Under the pieces are notes generated by a model that was given only the letters and a program-made list of their open reading frames with translations, ran no database searches and was not told the DNA's origin. A stretch of DNA of 64,000 nucleotides from Azolla caroliniana (lineage: Eukaryota > Polypodiophyta), in assembly GCA_043228905.1 (NCBI GenBank), contig JBHGNT010000008.1:6634001-6698000 (forward strand). Reading direction: 5' to 3'. The position numbers and the translations under genes were made by a program. Shown piece after piece: positions 45,372 to 56,156 of the stretch (its first letter is position 1; each line of letters starts with the position of its first letter).

Positions 45372-46487
45372 TCATTGAGAAATCACCAATTCACGGTCAG
45401 GTGCATCGTGAGCATGCCGTAATTCATCAATGAACGTTGGATCAGGTTCTTGATGAACCTCGTTCTCTTCAGTGGCTGGCTCCGATACGTACGGTCTAAC
45501 AACCGTGAGGACATTGATTTCAAACAAAGGGACAATCGTCGAATGTTCCTCCAGGAAGTGGTCAACTTCTTCATGGGCAAGTCCGGCGAGCATGTGGACT
45601 CGTTCGGCATATAACAGAGTGGTGTCTTGAGGTGTAGCGATCCATTCCTTTGTGATGACACAAACCTTGGTTTTATTGCGTCGGAACGAGATCATATTCC
45701 TCTGCCAGTGGTCCTTAATCTTAGTCGTGTGCCACCACGGACGATCGAGCAGTATTGGGTACGCACTGAGAGAATCGAGGCGTAACATCACCGTTGAGAT
45801 TGTGAAGGTGTGGCCTCCAAGGATAAAATCGAGGTGTGGAATTAACCCCATTGGTCGAACCGAGCGGGTATCCGCCATTCGAAGCCAGAATGGACATGGC
45901 TCCCATCGGGTGATGCTGAGGTCATGACATGTGGCCTCACTGATAACTTTGACACTGGAGCCACCATCGACAATGCAGATGTGAACATCTCGCCCTTTGA
46001 TCATGAGCTTAACCGCGGGGTTCTGGGAGTTCATTAATGGTGGACCTACGCCCGGCTTGGCAAGGTGTATTAGCAGGGTGGTTGGCTCTTTGCCGGTTGT
46101 TAGGGATACCACTATGTCCTTCAATCGTGGAAGTAATTGTAGAATCTTATGCAAGGGCATGGAGCTTTGGCAGCTTGTGAGGGCTTGCCAAACAGGGTCA
46201 TCGTCTGTCGACCCGGTAGGTTGAGAGGAGGCTGATGGACAAATAGTGATATCTTTCATCTCGGTATGCATTTTATTGGTGTTTGCGTGATTTTCTGTCT
46301 CTATCCATTGCTTGGCAGCTTGCCCGACTTTGTCCTGTATTTCCCATTGTGTTTTCTGGGCGTTACTTTGGGTGGTGACTTGTTGGACGTCAGCCATAAT
46401 GATATTTATTAGAGGTGCTTTTCTGCGATCATTTGTTGGGCACTGGGTGGCATAATGCCCCGGTTGGTTACAATTAAAGCACGTCAC
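45372..46487 (-). CDS. Gypsy zinc knuckle and protease region (371 codons)
   Basis: Opens with the CCHC zinc knuckle 'CFNCNQPGHYATQC' and holds a retropepsin-type site 'ICIVDGGSSVKVIS' about residue 175 (family D-T/S-G; here D-G-G). It continues as a linker to the RT. It directly abuts the RT frame at 45371. Confidence 0.82.
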   Translation of the reverse strand: MTCFNCNQPGHYATQCPTNDRRKAPLINIIMADVQQVTTQSNAQKTQWEIQDKVGQAAKQWIETENHANTNKMHTEMKDITICPSASSQPTGSTDDDPVWQALTSCQSSMPLHKILQLLPRLKDIVVSLTTGKEPTTLLIHLAKPGVGPPLMNSQNPAVKLMIKGRDVHICIVDGGSSVKVISEATCHDLSITRWEPCPFWLRMADTRSVRPMGLIPHLDFILGGHTFTISTVMLRLDSLSAYPILLDRPWWHTTKIKDHWQRNMISFRRNKTKVCVITKEWIATPQDTTLLYAERVHMLAGLAHEEVDHFLEEHSTIVPLFEINVLTVVRPYVSEPATEENEVHQEPDPTFIDELRHAHDAPDRELVISQ

Positions 46488-46489
46488 CG

Positions 46490-47975
46490 GTGCCGAGTTG
46501 TTGGATTCCCCGTGCTCGAACTGAGATGTTTGATGTTGTCAGCGGTGTTCTTTTCAAGCCAACGAGGCGTAGGGTTGTGCGCGGGGAGTGTTTTCTAGAG
46601 ACTCGGAGTGTGCGGGGGATTGTCAAATATTGGGGCATGGAGGGTCATGACTTTGATATCTTGGTTCATAGTAATCCTCCAGGTTGTAATCATATCGATA
46701 ATAGTCGTTGTCTGGATGATAACGTTCGTTGCGATATCGGTGGCAGTTGTCCTCGGGTCGAGGTCGATTATCTGACCGATAACGCAGCTCCTTAGGTTGG
46801 TACTGGTTATCCTGGCGAAAGCGATCTGGCTTGGGTCGATAACCTTCTTCACGGTGATGCCGATCGTTGTACCGCGACCGTTCGGCGTCCCTATTCCGAG
46901 GTGGAGGACGATCATCTTGTTGAGGGCGATCGTGGTGTGGTTCAATCTATCGTACAGGAGCAAAGGCTCTACGATTAACCATATTGTATTCACATCGCTC
47001 GATCGTATGTACCTGAGAATGGTAGATCGGGCAGTGTGCACCAAGGGCAATCCACGACCAAGTGGCCAGAGTTCGAGCACGTTGTGCATTGAAGAGCCTG
47101 CCTAAACTGGGTTTCTTCTTGTGTTGGCAAGGTGTTTTGGAGAGAGCCCATCGAGAAAGAATTGCTATGGTGTGCTCTGTCCAAAGGTAAGACGCGAGCG
47201 ACCACCTGCTTGATGGTTTGCTGTGAAAATCGGTCAAGGCGAGCATTGTTCGTAGAGGCTCCCGGAGTCCGGCAAGGAATGTTTCTTTTAAATGATTGGT
47301 CGACACATCCCGCGTGAGTTGCCGACAGAGATCCTGAAATCGGAGCGTGAACTAAGAAACCGTTTCGTTCGGTTCCTGTGCAATAGTGTAGAATTGGCGG
47401 AGCAATTCTCGCTTGGGTATCTCACGGTGAAAAAGTCCAAGGAAGTGGGTGTAGACATCCTAGAATGTCGTGAACTCCCTCGGATCGTTGTGGGAATACC
47501 ACCGTGTAGCGGGTCCATCGAGGGCTAGTGTGAACTCCGAGATCTTGGATGCATCGATCTCTAGAGTGGTGAGACGCTGCATTGAATGGTTGGCTTGCCA
47601 AGTGGACAGAAAAGAGCGGATGTGGGATTCCGCATCGGGACAATCTATATAATGGGGATATGGTTATGACATGGTGTCGAAGTCCAGGTCTTTTGGTAAC
47701 ACCGGAAAGGGATTGTATTCAGCTTCGTTAACTTCGGGGGGGCTCGAGGGTGCAACGGGAACAGAGCCTATGTGCGACTGGGTGTCTAGTGCCGTTAATG
47801 GCGAGTGGTGTGACTCCGGTGGCTCCGGCAATGATTGCTTTGTGAGCGCGGAGTCGGAAGTTTCCTCGGTTGGCTCGACACTGCGGGATGGTAGTTGAGA
47901 ACGCGTGGTGCGGTTGGGGGTTTCTTCCTACGTTGTTCCTTGTGTTGCACAACGTGAACCAGGCCTGCCAAATTG
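46490..47975 (-). pseudogene. Gypsy gag, several frameshifts
   Basis: Blocks in different frames: 'AFSTTIPQ' near the start; capsid-like 'SFLSTWQANHSMQRLTTLEI' and 'FHREIPKRELLRQFYTIAQE'-type sequence (about 47650-47350); 'LRFQDLCRQLTRD' and 'KETFLAGLREPLRTMLALTD' (about 47330-47220); and a first CCHC knuckle 'CTTCSNSGHLVVDC' (about 47090-47047). At least three frame changes are needed to read through. Confidence 0.78.
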
Positions 47976-48570
47976 TGTTATGTCTTGTTTGGAGATACAC
48001 CTCCGATTACTTCCTTGGTAATCGGGTCAAGGAATCGTGGTTACGTACAACGGAAAAATAGGGCCGAACATACCGATCGACTATGAAAATGGCCGGCCAC
48101 AACCGGTCTTATGATTTATACTTATAACTCGGACAAAAAACCCAATAGTAAAGATGAATGTTTAATGACACGAAAAGATAGGCCCACAATTGTGTATTAT
48201 AAGATTACTGCATAAACGATTACACGGCTTAGGGCCGAAATTTCTATTCACTCTAACAGGAAAAAAGTAGACATACATATATAATTCTCTTTGCCTAGTA
48301 TAATAGGAGTATCTCCCTCTCTTAAAGGTATACAAACATCTCTCTTTGCCCACACTCCGTTCCTACTACTACTACTTGGATTTTTATAGTTTCTGGTTCT
48401 TCTTAGCGCGCTTCAACCACCTCTCTGATTTTCTGGTCTTTATTCTCAGTTGTGCGTAATTCATTCGGTACTTCCTTCATGCTCGATGGATTCTCCTTTT
48501 CACCTACCTTTACCTACTCGTTTCTTTTAGATTTGTTCCACACTTCATAACCTTTGTCCCACAGATAACA
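47976..48570 (-). repeat. Gypsy LTR (5' LTR of the minus-strand element)
   Basis: 595 bp, TGTTATGTCTTG to CACAGATAACA, followed by the target-site duplication AGGCT. It pairs with 40962-41561. Confidence 0.93.
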
Positions 48571-49340
48571 AGGCTTCAAGACTTGCAATTGAAACAGGTT
48601 GTCTTCGGATTGACGAAATTTAGTGGTTGAAAGGCTCAAATTTGCGAAGCGTGCCAACTCGGGAAGCAACACCGGCTTCCGTTCCTCACCGAAATAAACC
48701 GAACCCGTAACAAGCTCGACTTGATACATTCAAATGTATGGGGACCGGCATAGAACGTTAGTCTTGGCGGGTGTCGATATTTCGTCTCCTTCATCGACGA
48801 CTACAACCGGCACACATGGATCTACCTGATCAAAAGGAAAAGCGAATTTTTCGACTATTTCCAGAACATGCAAAGTCTTGTGGAACGGCAAACGGAGTGG
48901 AAAATCAAGTGCCTGTAGTCAGATGGCAGAAAAGAATATTTTTCTAGCCTATTCAACAGTTATCTACAACAGAAAGGAATTCAGAGGGAATTCAGTTGTA
49001 GATACACATCAGAACAAAACGGTGTGGCCGAAAGGAAGAATTGGTCAATTGTGGAGGCAACACGGGCAATGCTGGAAGAGAAGAGCATACCCAAGTTCTA
49101 CTAGGCCGAAGTGGTCCAAATGGCTGTCTACATCCAAAACCAGATCGGGGACAAGGTGCCAACACATGAACTGTATTTCGGGCGGAAGCTGAACTTAAGA
49201 CACCTCAAGGTATTCGGTAGCATTGTTTATGTGCATGTGCCGGATGAGAAGCGGAGAAAGTTGGACCCGAAGTCGCAGAAGTGTATCAGTGTTGGCTACT
49301 CACATGAACAAAAGGGTTATAAGTGCTATATCCCCTGAAC
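48571..49340 (+). pseudogene. Copia integrase, resumed after the gypsy insertion
   Basis: Continues the copia pol: zinc finger 'CEACQLGKQHRLPF' (about 48640), core pieces 'YFVSFIDDYNRHTWIYLI', 'EQNGVAERKNWSIVEATRAM' and 'FGSIVYVHVPDEKRRKLDPK'. Several stops and frame changes are present (for example a TAG in 'SIPKFY*AEVV' and one in 'KCL*SDGRKEYF'), so it is dead. Confidence 0.87.
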
Positions 49341-49458
49341 AAAACAAGTTCGAGTGAGCTGAGATGCCGAATTTGATGAGTCGGCATCATGGTACTTTCG
49401 AAAGACTCTGACCCCCAATTCTGACCAGATTCTGGAAGATGAGGCTAGTGAGCCTCAA

Positions 49459-49950
49459 TTGATACAGGCAGAAGATGAAGAAGGATTTGGTACTCTAGAC
49501 GAGAGTCCGATCTCATTCCGGCTAAGTGGGCCGAATGAGCGATTGAGTTGGAACAACCAGTCAGATGAAGAGTCGACGAGTAGTGGAGACTCGGCTGTGC
49601 TCTCCCTGTGTAAGGAACCAAGGAAACTGTTCACACGCAAAGAGAAGGGGATGAAGAAGATGCTGGAGTATGACATCGACAGAGAAGAGTCAGATTGGAG
49701 CAAGAACAACTCCGGAAAGAACAAAGACGGACCTTCGGGAACAAAGTCCAAGCCGACCAAGAGGGCCTTGAAATCGGCAAATGAGAAGTTGTGCCAATCC
49801 ACCCGCCAGAAGAACCCCGTAAAACGGTATGGGTACAATGAGTACATGGTGCATCACTATGCGTACATGACAAAAGTGGCAGAAGTGCGTGAGCCGGAGA
49901 GCTATGCAGAAGAGAAAAGGATGCATAATGGCGTGCCGCTATGGAGAAAG
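49459..49950 (+). pseudogene. Copia linker between integrase and RT
   Basis: A Ser/Lys-rich low-complexity linker (frame 49459-50043) ending in '..NEYMVHHYAYMTKVAEV' and '..ESYAEEKRMHNGVPLWRKR'. It is continuous in sense with the RT frame that takes over at 49941 by a frameshift. This position is variable in copia elements. Confidence 0.65.
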
Positions 49951-50753
49951 AGATTTGGGCACTTGATGCCAACGACACATGGGAATTGGTTGACCTTCCC
50001 CGACACTGTAAACCGATTGGCTGGAAGTGGGTTTTCCAGGTGAAGTACAATGCCGACAGTTCGGTCAACCGGTACAAGGCCCGGTTAGTGGCCAAAGGGT
50101 ATGCGCAAACCCACAGAATCTATTATGACGAGACCTTCACTCCGGTAGCGAAGATGACAACGATTCGTGTGGTGCTGGCAGTTGCTGCGACAAGGGGGTG
50201 CCATCTTCACCAAATGGACGTGAAGAATGCGTTTCTTCAAGGTGACCTTGAAGAACAGGTCTGCATGATCCAACCCCCCGGTTTTCAATCGGCAATGTGC
50301 CAACTCAAAAAGTCCCTTCACGGCCTAAAGCCAGCTCCCCGTGCTTGGAATTCGAAGATCATGCACCAGTTGTGTAAGATGGGGTTTGCGGCCTCGAAGT
50401 CAGACTCTTCACTATTTATCCAGAAAGGTCTGGTATGTATCCTGCTATATGTAGGTGATCTAGTCATCACCGGACTTGCTGAAATCAGCCGAGTGAAGTC
50501 CCAATTGTTGGATGCATTCAAAATGAAGAACCTGGGTGACTTTCATTATTTCCTCAGGATCGAAGTGATCCATACCCCCTACGACATATTGCTTTCACAA
50601 CGACACTATGTGTTGAATATGTTCTATAAGTTTGGTATGACGGATTGCCGACGAGTCTCCACACCCTTGGATCGGAACCTCAAGCTTCATCCCGACTCCG
50701 GACCGGCCTGCAATGAGAGACAGTTCCGACAGATTGTCGGAAGCCTTATATAA
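49941..50753 (+). CDS. Copia reverse transcriptase, catalytic YVDD changed to YVGD
   Basis: 270 codons starting 'MEKEIWALDANDTWELVDLP'. Typical RVT_2 motifs: 'GWKWVFQVKYNADSSVNRYK', 'ARLVAKGYAQ', 'TFTPVAKMTTIRVVLAVAA', 'QMDVKNAFLQGDLEE', 'LKKSLHGLKPAPRAW'. The catalytic motif reads LLYVGD at 50445-50459: GGT at 50454-50456 stands where GAT encodes the first catalytic Asp. That substitution should abolish polymerase activity. The frame ends with TAA at 50751-50753, 'QIVGSLI'. Confidence 0.9.
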   Translation: MEKEIWALDANDTWELVDLPRHCKPIGWKWVFQVKYNADSSVNRYKARLVAKGYAQTHRIYYDETFTPVAKMTTIRVVLAVAATRGCHLHQMDVKNAFLQGDLEEQVCMIQPPGFQSAMCQLKKSLHGLKPAPRAWNSKIMHQLCKMGFAASKSDSSLFIQKGLVCILLYVGDLVITGLAEISRVKSQLLDAFKMKNLGDFHYFLRIEVIHTPYDILLSQRHYVLNMFYKFGMTDCRRVSTPLDRNLKLHPDSGPACNERQFRQIVGSLI

Positions 50754-51420
50754 TTAACAATCACCTGACCCAACATCAGCTATTCGGTCGGGATGATAAG
50801 TCAATTCATGTAGAAGCCAACAGTGGAGCACCTTCAGTGTGCACACCGAATACGGAGGTATGTTAGCGGCACTAAGGACCGGGGACTGTTATAACAACCG
50901 GTATACTCGAAAAGCTAGTCGGATATACATATGCCGATTGGGACGATGATGCGTTGGATCATCGGTCTACATCTCTGGTTACATGTTCTCTCTAGGTAGC
51001 GCGACTATTGCGTGGAGTAGCAAAAAGCAGCCGACTATGGCTCTATCGAGCACTGAGGTTGAGTATCGAGGTGCTACCGTTGCCACCTGTGAAGCCATAT
51101 GACTTCGACAGCTGCTGCAAGACCTCCGGATCGAAGTACCGACTCCGATCCCAAACCACTGTAACAACAAGTGCATTATCACTGCGATAACATGCAACTA
51201 GCCAAGAACCTTGTGTTCCATGCTCGGACAAAGCACATACAAGTGCATTATCACTTTGTGCGGGAGCGGGTCCTCAACGATGAAGTCGAACTTTGATATG
51301 TCCAGATGGATCGGCAGGTTGCCAACATCTTCACCAAGGCACTCGGAACCTACAAGTTGCAACATTTTTCGGAGATGCTTGGTCTTCAGCATCTCGACAT
51401 GCCGCCCTTGAGGGGGAGAA
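50754..51420 (+). pseudogene. Copia RNase H and 3' end of pol
   Basis: Fragments in changing frames: '[15 protein letters not shown]' (about 50930), '[20 protein letters not shown]' (about 51010), then 'VHYHFVRERV' and 'QVANIFTKALGTYKLQHFSE' (51306 onward), ending 'LGLQHLDMPPLRG'. These are the expected copia RNase H blocks in order, with frameshifts between them. Confidence 0.85.
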
Positions 51421-52016
51421 AGGAGGAAACTAGGAAAATAGGCAAACGCACTGGACAAGCAGCTAGAGAGAAGGAAATGACTGAGGCAGGGGGAGACAAG
51501 AAGAAAAAGGAAGTTGAGTCCACTAAAGAAGTCAGCACATCCGATAAAGTCAGAACAAGCGGCAACGACGGTAGAGTCAAGAAGGACAGAGCCGACCGGA
51601 GGAAGAAGGCCAAGACCTAGACGTGGTCTGACGTGGTGAAGGGCCTGAAGGTTGAAGAAGAATTGTAGACAACCAATTCGGACAAGAGTTAGAACGAATC
51701 GGAGGCAGCCGATTCGGAGTAGTGGAATCAAGAGAAGGCCAAACAGACGAGGAGGCGGCTGAAGTCAACACCGACACGGAGGAACTGATAGGTCAAGAAG
51801 CGCCAAAGTCGCAACAACAACGGAGCTGAGATGGGCCTGTTGAGTAGACATGCCGACCGAGAAGGTCAAGAGGCGCAGAGCCGGAGGGGTCGTGGGAAGC
51901 GGAACCGGACGGGTCGAGGAGCGCGAGCAAGGCGAGAAGATGCCAGAAGAAGCCGACTACAAATCTCGACAAACACTAACACAACAATCCGACTTGAAGT
52001 TGAGCTTGAGGTTGAG
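51421..52016 (+). other. Spacer between copia pol and the right LTR
   Basis: A Lys/Glu/Arg-rich low-complexity region with purine-rich composition. It ends just before the LTR in 'GAGCTTGAGGTTGAG', which can serve as the polypurine tract. No independent gene is supported. Confidence 0.6.
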
Positions 52017-52380
52017 TGTTGAGCAGACAAGCTCAACTGGATCCGGATCAGCTGAATAAGCCAGAGCCGGATCGGTATCGAAAACGGAGAACCGTATAGG
52101 TATCTGGAACCATGAGTCGGATCGGAGAGACCGATTGGATTGTAACTGGTAGACCGTTAGAGGCCCACGGTCCTAGCCTAGTACGTAGGCATATTTCTTG
52201 GAGTTAGTGTCAGTCGCTCGTATGAGCATTGAAGTACATGTCAGTCCTTTTAAGGACTTGTATTTTGAATTTAACCTTATGTTGTTGTGCTCTCTCTGTC
52301 TCTCCCGCTCCGATTCAAGCTTCCATTAAACCTATGTGTATTTTTTGTTGCGATCTGGGTAAACCGGTTTGTCAAACCTT
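52017..52380 (+). repeat. Right LTR of the copia element
   Basis: TGTTGAGCAGACAAGCTCAAC onward, matching the left LTR without the solo-LTR insertion and without the short segment near 40000. It ends close to GGTTTGTCAAACC. Confidence 0.82.
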
Positions 52381-53226
52381 GTTCTTGTTGAGAATAAAAT
52401 TCCTTTTTTAATTTAATATTGTGTTGAATAGGATGCTTTTGTGATAGGTTTTAGGTTCAAATCCTCCAAAATCTATGGCATTTTGGATTATCATGGCAAT
52501 CACATTGTTCATCTCCCACCTCTAATTCTATTAGATATTCGCCAACGGTTGAAGTAATTTTGGAATCCAAGTTTGTGCACAACAATTTATATTATGCAAT
52601 GGATTGGTTAAGTTACACGCTTGGTAATTGAGCTTGGGAGTTGATTGAAAATGTTATGTATGCCTCGACTGTTATTGAAGTGTTGATGCCCCAACCCTTA
52701 TTGAAGAGTTTCATTAATGATATCTTGATAACCCAAGTCCTACTTTGTACATTGTGCTCAAGCTTGGGAATTGATCGAAAATCTTGCTAATGTTGCAACT
52801 CTTATTAAAGAATTTCATCATTGTTATTTTGATAACCCAAGTCCTAGTTTGAAGATTACAGTTCATGGAACTCGATGCAAGAGTGTGGTATTGGTGCAAT
52901 CAACACTCAAAAGATCAAAGATCTTGGGGGGCGCTTGAACCCATGAAAGTCCTAGTTCAACTAAATTTAAAATATACACATATGCACATTAAAATTCAAC
53001 CATTACATTATTGCATTAAACATACTTCTTATTTATAGTTCAACATTAATCTTCAACATAACCTTGTAACTCTTGATATTGGTGTCTATAATAAAATTCT
53101 AGTTTGTCCTTATTTTCCTTTCTCAATTTTGTTAAGCTCTTGATATTTGAACTAAAGGTTTTCTTGTTCGTCTCTTCTTCTTCTTATTAGAGAACCATAT
53201 TGAGCTTTTCTCACAACTATGGAGCC
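52381..53226. other. Intergenic DNA with a diverged repeat
   Basis: Around 52632-52850 two diverged units share 'AGCTTGGGA(G/A)TTGAT(T/C)GAAAAT', 'CTTATT(G/A)AAGA(G/A)TTTCAT' and 'TTGATAACCCAAGTCCTA'. No gene supported. Confidence 0.5.
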
Positions 53227-53546
53227 TGTTGAGAGATCAAGCTCAACTTAGTTTAGTTAGTTAGTCAACAATGTAACTTTGTAGTTACCTAGATAGAATC
53301 TAGTTAGAAGTGTTGACCATAACGCCTTAAATAGGACCTTGTACTTGAGTGGGATATTCTAGATCCTCCACTCCTAAGTACATTTAATATAGGAATTACA
53401 CATTAGTACCTATATTCTACTCACACATGTGCACCTTTGCACATGAGATGTATATATACCTTATTGTGGGTATTTTTATATTGGATGATGATGTTGATGC
53501 TAATTTAATATATAGTTACTCATCCCCCATCTTGTATTGTTCATAA

Positions 53547-53603
<57 letters not shown>

Positions 53604-53702
53604 TCACACACATACACACACATATCACATACTCTTCCGCACTTAACTTTATCACATAATTAGGTACTAATTAACTCCTAATTACTTACCTAATTCTTAA
53701 CA
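53227..53702 (+). mobile_element. Solo-LTR-like block (about 476 bp)
   Basis: Starts TGTTGAGAGATCAAGCTCAAC and ends ATTCTTAACA. It contains a long (CT)n tract at 53550-53602 and then a CA-rich stretch. Related by sequence to 560-874 (inverted) and, at its 5' end, to the solo LTR at 6469. A 5-bp AGCCT occurs at both edges but overlaps the terminal T and A by one base, so the duplication is not canonical. Confidence 0.7.
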
Positions 53703-54408
53703 GCCTATCAATTAGCTACAAGAATACACTTGTTGCCAACAAGATAGAATGATAAAAGAAGAGAGAAATAAGAGAAGAAAGTGAATTATATTAAAAAGAA
53801 GAACATGATTACAAGAATACACCGAAGACCAAAGTCAAATCGGAATGATTCATCAATGACTAAAGAGCTTGCTTACATAGCATGGGTGGACCCATGTATG
53901 CTTGCCACCTTACATCCATTCATGATTGTCAATTGGCATTTATTGAAGCATGCAAGTTGGTGATCATGAATTAGCTTATGTGAGGTGGCAACTATTTCAT
54001 AATATTACGAATATAATATAGGGAAAAGTACCAAGATACCCTTGGAAGTTCGTCTATTTACCAGAATGCCCCTGGAAGTTCCAAATTTACCAAACTACCC
54101 CTATGTCCAAAAAATTACACTTTATAAAGTAATTATACACTCAAATGTACAAGCTCTATTTATCAAAATACCCTTCAAACACAAATTTCTTGACTTAAGC
54201 GATTCAAGCTATATATATATAGGAATGGGCTATTTGCCCCCCCCCCCCCAAAAAAAAAAGAAAAAAAAAACTTTTTGGCCCCCTAAAAAAGAGAAAAACT
54301 TTTTGCCCCCTTATATATATATATATACTCTGCTCCCCCATCCCTGCTTTTTAATCTTCGCTTTTCCCCCCTTGCTCTTGTTGATGTATGTATATATATG
54401 TATACGTA
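53703..54408. other. Intergenic DNA with C/A homopolymers
   Basis: Contains a run of about 14 C followed by A-rich sequence (54236-54269) and short (TA)n blocks. No supported gene; the frame running from 54042 into the LTR has no domains. Confidence 0.5.
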
Positions 54409-54687
54409 TGCGGAAAATGTTTGCGGACCTGTTCGCTTATGCACAGAAAACAACACACACAGAAAATACAGTGAATCGAGACTTAGACAGTAGATCGAGC
54501 TTTAATGGAAAGCTTGTTATTACTTCGTTCTCTCTCAGAGATACAATGCACAATCACTTCATCTCTCTGTCACTCGTCATCACTCATTACAATGTTAGGT
54601 ATTCGCTTATATACTAAGCCCTAACTTATTAACGAGTTCACACTCGGACGGATACAATTTGGAAGGAGTCGGCCTTTTATGCCAACA
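54409..54687 (-). repeat. 3' LTR of the second copia element (279 bp)
   Basis: On minus it begins TGTTGGCATAAAAGGCCGAC and ends CATTTTCCGCA. It is preceded on minus by a purine-rich tract (CCTTTTACGGGGGAGTT, 54688-54704), the expected polypurine primer. No target-site duplication can be tested because the partner LTR is missing. Confidence 0.75.
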
Positions 54688-54830
54688 AACTCCCCCGTAA
54701 AAGGACTACTCTTTCTTGCATGTACAAGTGCTTGGGGTTATCTCCATCGTAAACCTAGATTACAAATTTAACTAGATTTTATGTTACAAGTCTGTCGGCA
54801 AGTAGCCGAGTCGGCAGGGGTATAGTATGA

Positions 54831-56156
54831 GTGTCGGTCAACTCTTACCTTGCGCTCCTCGTTTGGCTTTCTTCTGCTCGATCGCTTGTCGTAGCCCCAT
54901 CTTCGTCCTTAGTGTTCCAAAACATTGATCTAGGAGTGGCTTCGTCAGGCAATCAACGATGTTCACTTCGGTGTCAATCTTCTGGATTTCAAGTTTCTTC
55001 TCGCTCACGAGCTCTCAGATATGATGATACCGCACCTCAATGTGCTTCCTCTTCACATGATAGACGGGATTGTGGATGAGGTGTATTGTGCTTTGTGAGT
55101 TGCAATAGATGGTCGGTGTTGGTTAGCCGTTTTAGGTTTGCAGTTTCGAAGTCGACAGTCAGTCGGTGCTACCAGATCGCTTCCTTCGCTGCTTCCGATG
55201 ATGCTATGTACTCGGCTTCTGTGGTAGACAAAGTCGTGCACTCTTGAAGTTTCGACCTCCATGATATCACACCAACCACGATAGGTGAAGTTGTAGCCTG
55301 ATGTCGATTTCCGATTATTTGTGTTTCCAGCGTAGTCGGAATCGGTGTAGCCTTTGACTTTGGCTGAGGTTGTCAGTCCGAAAGTTAGCTATGCATCCAA
55401 GGTTCCTTTTAGATACCTAAGAATGTGCTTGACGGCCTCCCAATGCTTCTTTCCTGGGTTTGACATGTACTGGTTGACCACCCCTACGACATAGGCTAGG
55501 TTAGGTCGGGTTGCCACCATTGCGTAAATGATAATTCCTACTGCCGACGCATAGGGTATCTTTCCATTAAGCTCTCTCTCCTTGTCCGTTGCAGGAGAGT
55601 CTCTGTCCGATAGTCTGATCAACGTCGGAAGCGGTGTCGGTGCACATTCTCCATGTTGAAGCACTTCAGCACCTTGCGGATGTATTCGGATTGGGAGAGT
55701 TGGAGAGTTTTGGTCGTCCGATTTCGCTCTATCCTCATGCCCAGTATGTGTCGGGCTTGTCCGAGTTCCTTCATCGCGAACTTTGCGTGAAGGATCCGCT
55801 TCAGCTTACCGATCTCTACTTGATTGCTTCCTGCAATCAACATGTCATCGATGTATAGGATCAGATAGATACTTGACTCATCGGCCAATTGCCGACCATA
55901 CATGCATGGGTCGGAGTCTGATATGTTGTATCCAAGCTGCCGTATGTAGGAGTCAAACTTCTAGTACCACATTCTCGGCGCTTGTTTTAGGCCATATAGA
56001 CTTTTCTTTAGTCGACATACGAGGTGACTATCCTCCCCTATCGCCGTGAAGCTTGCCAGTTTAGACATATATATGTCTTCTTCCAGATCTCCGTGTAGGA
56101 ATTCCATCTTTACGTCCATCTGCTTGAGCTCTAGATCTTCTATCGCCACGATGTCA
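54831..56156 (-). pseudogene. Copia RT and RNase H (second element)
   Basis: Reading minus from 56156: 'LELKQMDVKMEFLHGDLEED', 'CRLKKSLYGLKQAPRMWY' and a TAG, then 'SSIYLILYIDDMLIAGSN' with an intact YIDD catalytic motif (55903-55619), 'MKELGQARHILGMRIERN', and after a frameshift 'YASAVGIIIYAMVATRPNLA' and 'KHWEAVKHILRYLKGTLD' (55664-55389). The RNase H start 'GYTDSDYAGNTNNRKSTSGY' follows. Stops and frameshifts throughout. Confidence 0.85.

Larger units (their letters stand above)
40962..48570 (-). mobile_element. Ty3/gypsy retrotransposon inserted in the copia element, duplication AGGCT
   Basis: Direct terminal repeats 40962-41561 and 47976-48570, both starting TGTTAT and ending ATAACA, with a 5-bp duplication AGGCT at 40957-40961 and 48571-48575. 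Removing it rejoins the copia pre-integrase and integrase regions. Coding sequence is on the minus strand in the order gag, protease, RT, RNase H. The RT lead-in 'DMFAWSYNDMKGL' is typical of the Tat-like gypsy group. No integrase core is present; a coiled-coil region of about 2 kb lies between RNase H and the downstream LTR. Confidence 0.93.
39250..52380 (+). mobile_element. Ty1/copia retrotransposon, nested and degenerate
   Basis: A plus-strand copia element: left LTR from 39250, primer-binding site at 40164, gag start at 40263, protease, integrase (split by a gypsy element), RT and RNase H, then the right LTR at 52017. The two LTRs share their order of landmarks (TGTxGAGCxGACAAGCTCAAC start, 'CATATTTCTTGGAGTTAGTG', 'AAACCGGTTTGTCAAA' end) but differ by many substitutions and indels, so the insertion is old. 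I cannot find a clear target-site duplication around it. All reading frames are broken. Confidence 0.88.
54409..56156 (-). mobile_element. 3' end of a second Ty1/copia element, truncated
   Basis: A minus-strand copia remnant: 3' LTR at 54409-54687, polypurine tract, RNase H, RT, then an abrupt end at 56156 where a gypsy LTR begins. Integrase, protease, gag and the 5' LTR are not in the window. It differs in sequence from the 39-kb copia element. Confidence 0.85.

Noticed and set aside
49455-50095. Minus-strand frames of 130 and 154 codons
   Set aside because: They are antisense to the copia linker and RT, which have clear family motifs on plus.
52454-52464. GGTTCAAATCC, a perfect tRNA B-box
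   Set aside because: No A box at the right distance, no cloverleaf and no acceptor stem can be drawn, so neither a tRNA nor a SINE is supported.
54042-54617. 191-codon plus-strand frame
   Set aside because: It runs through C/A homopolymers and into a copia LTR; no domain.
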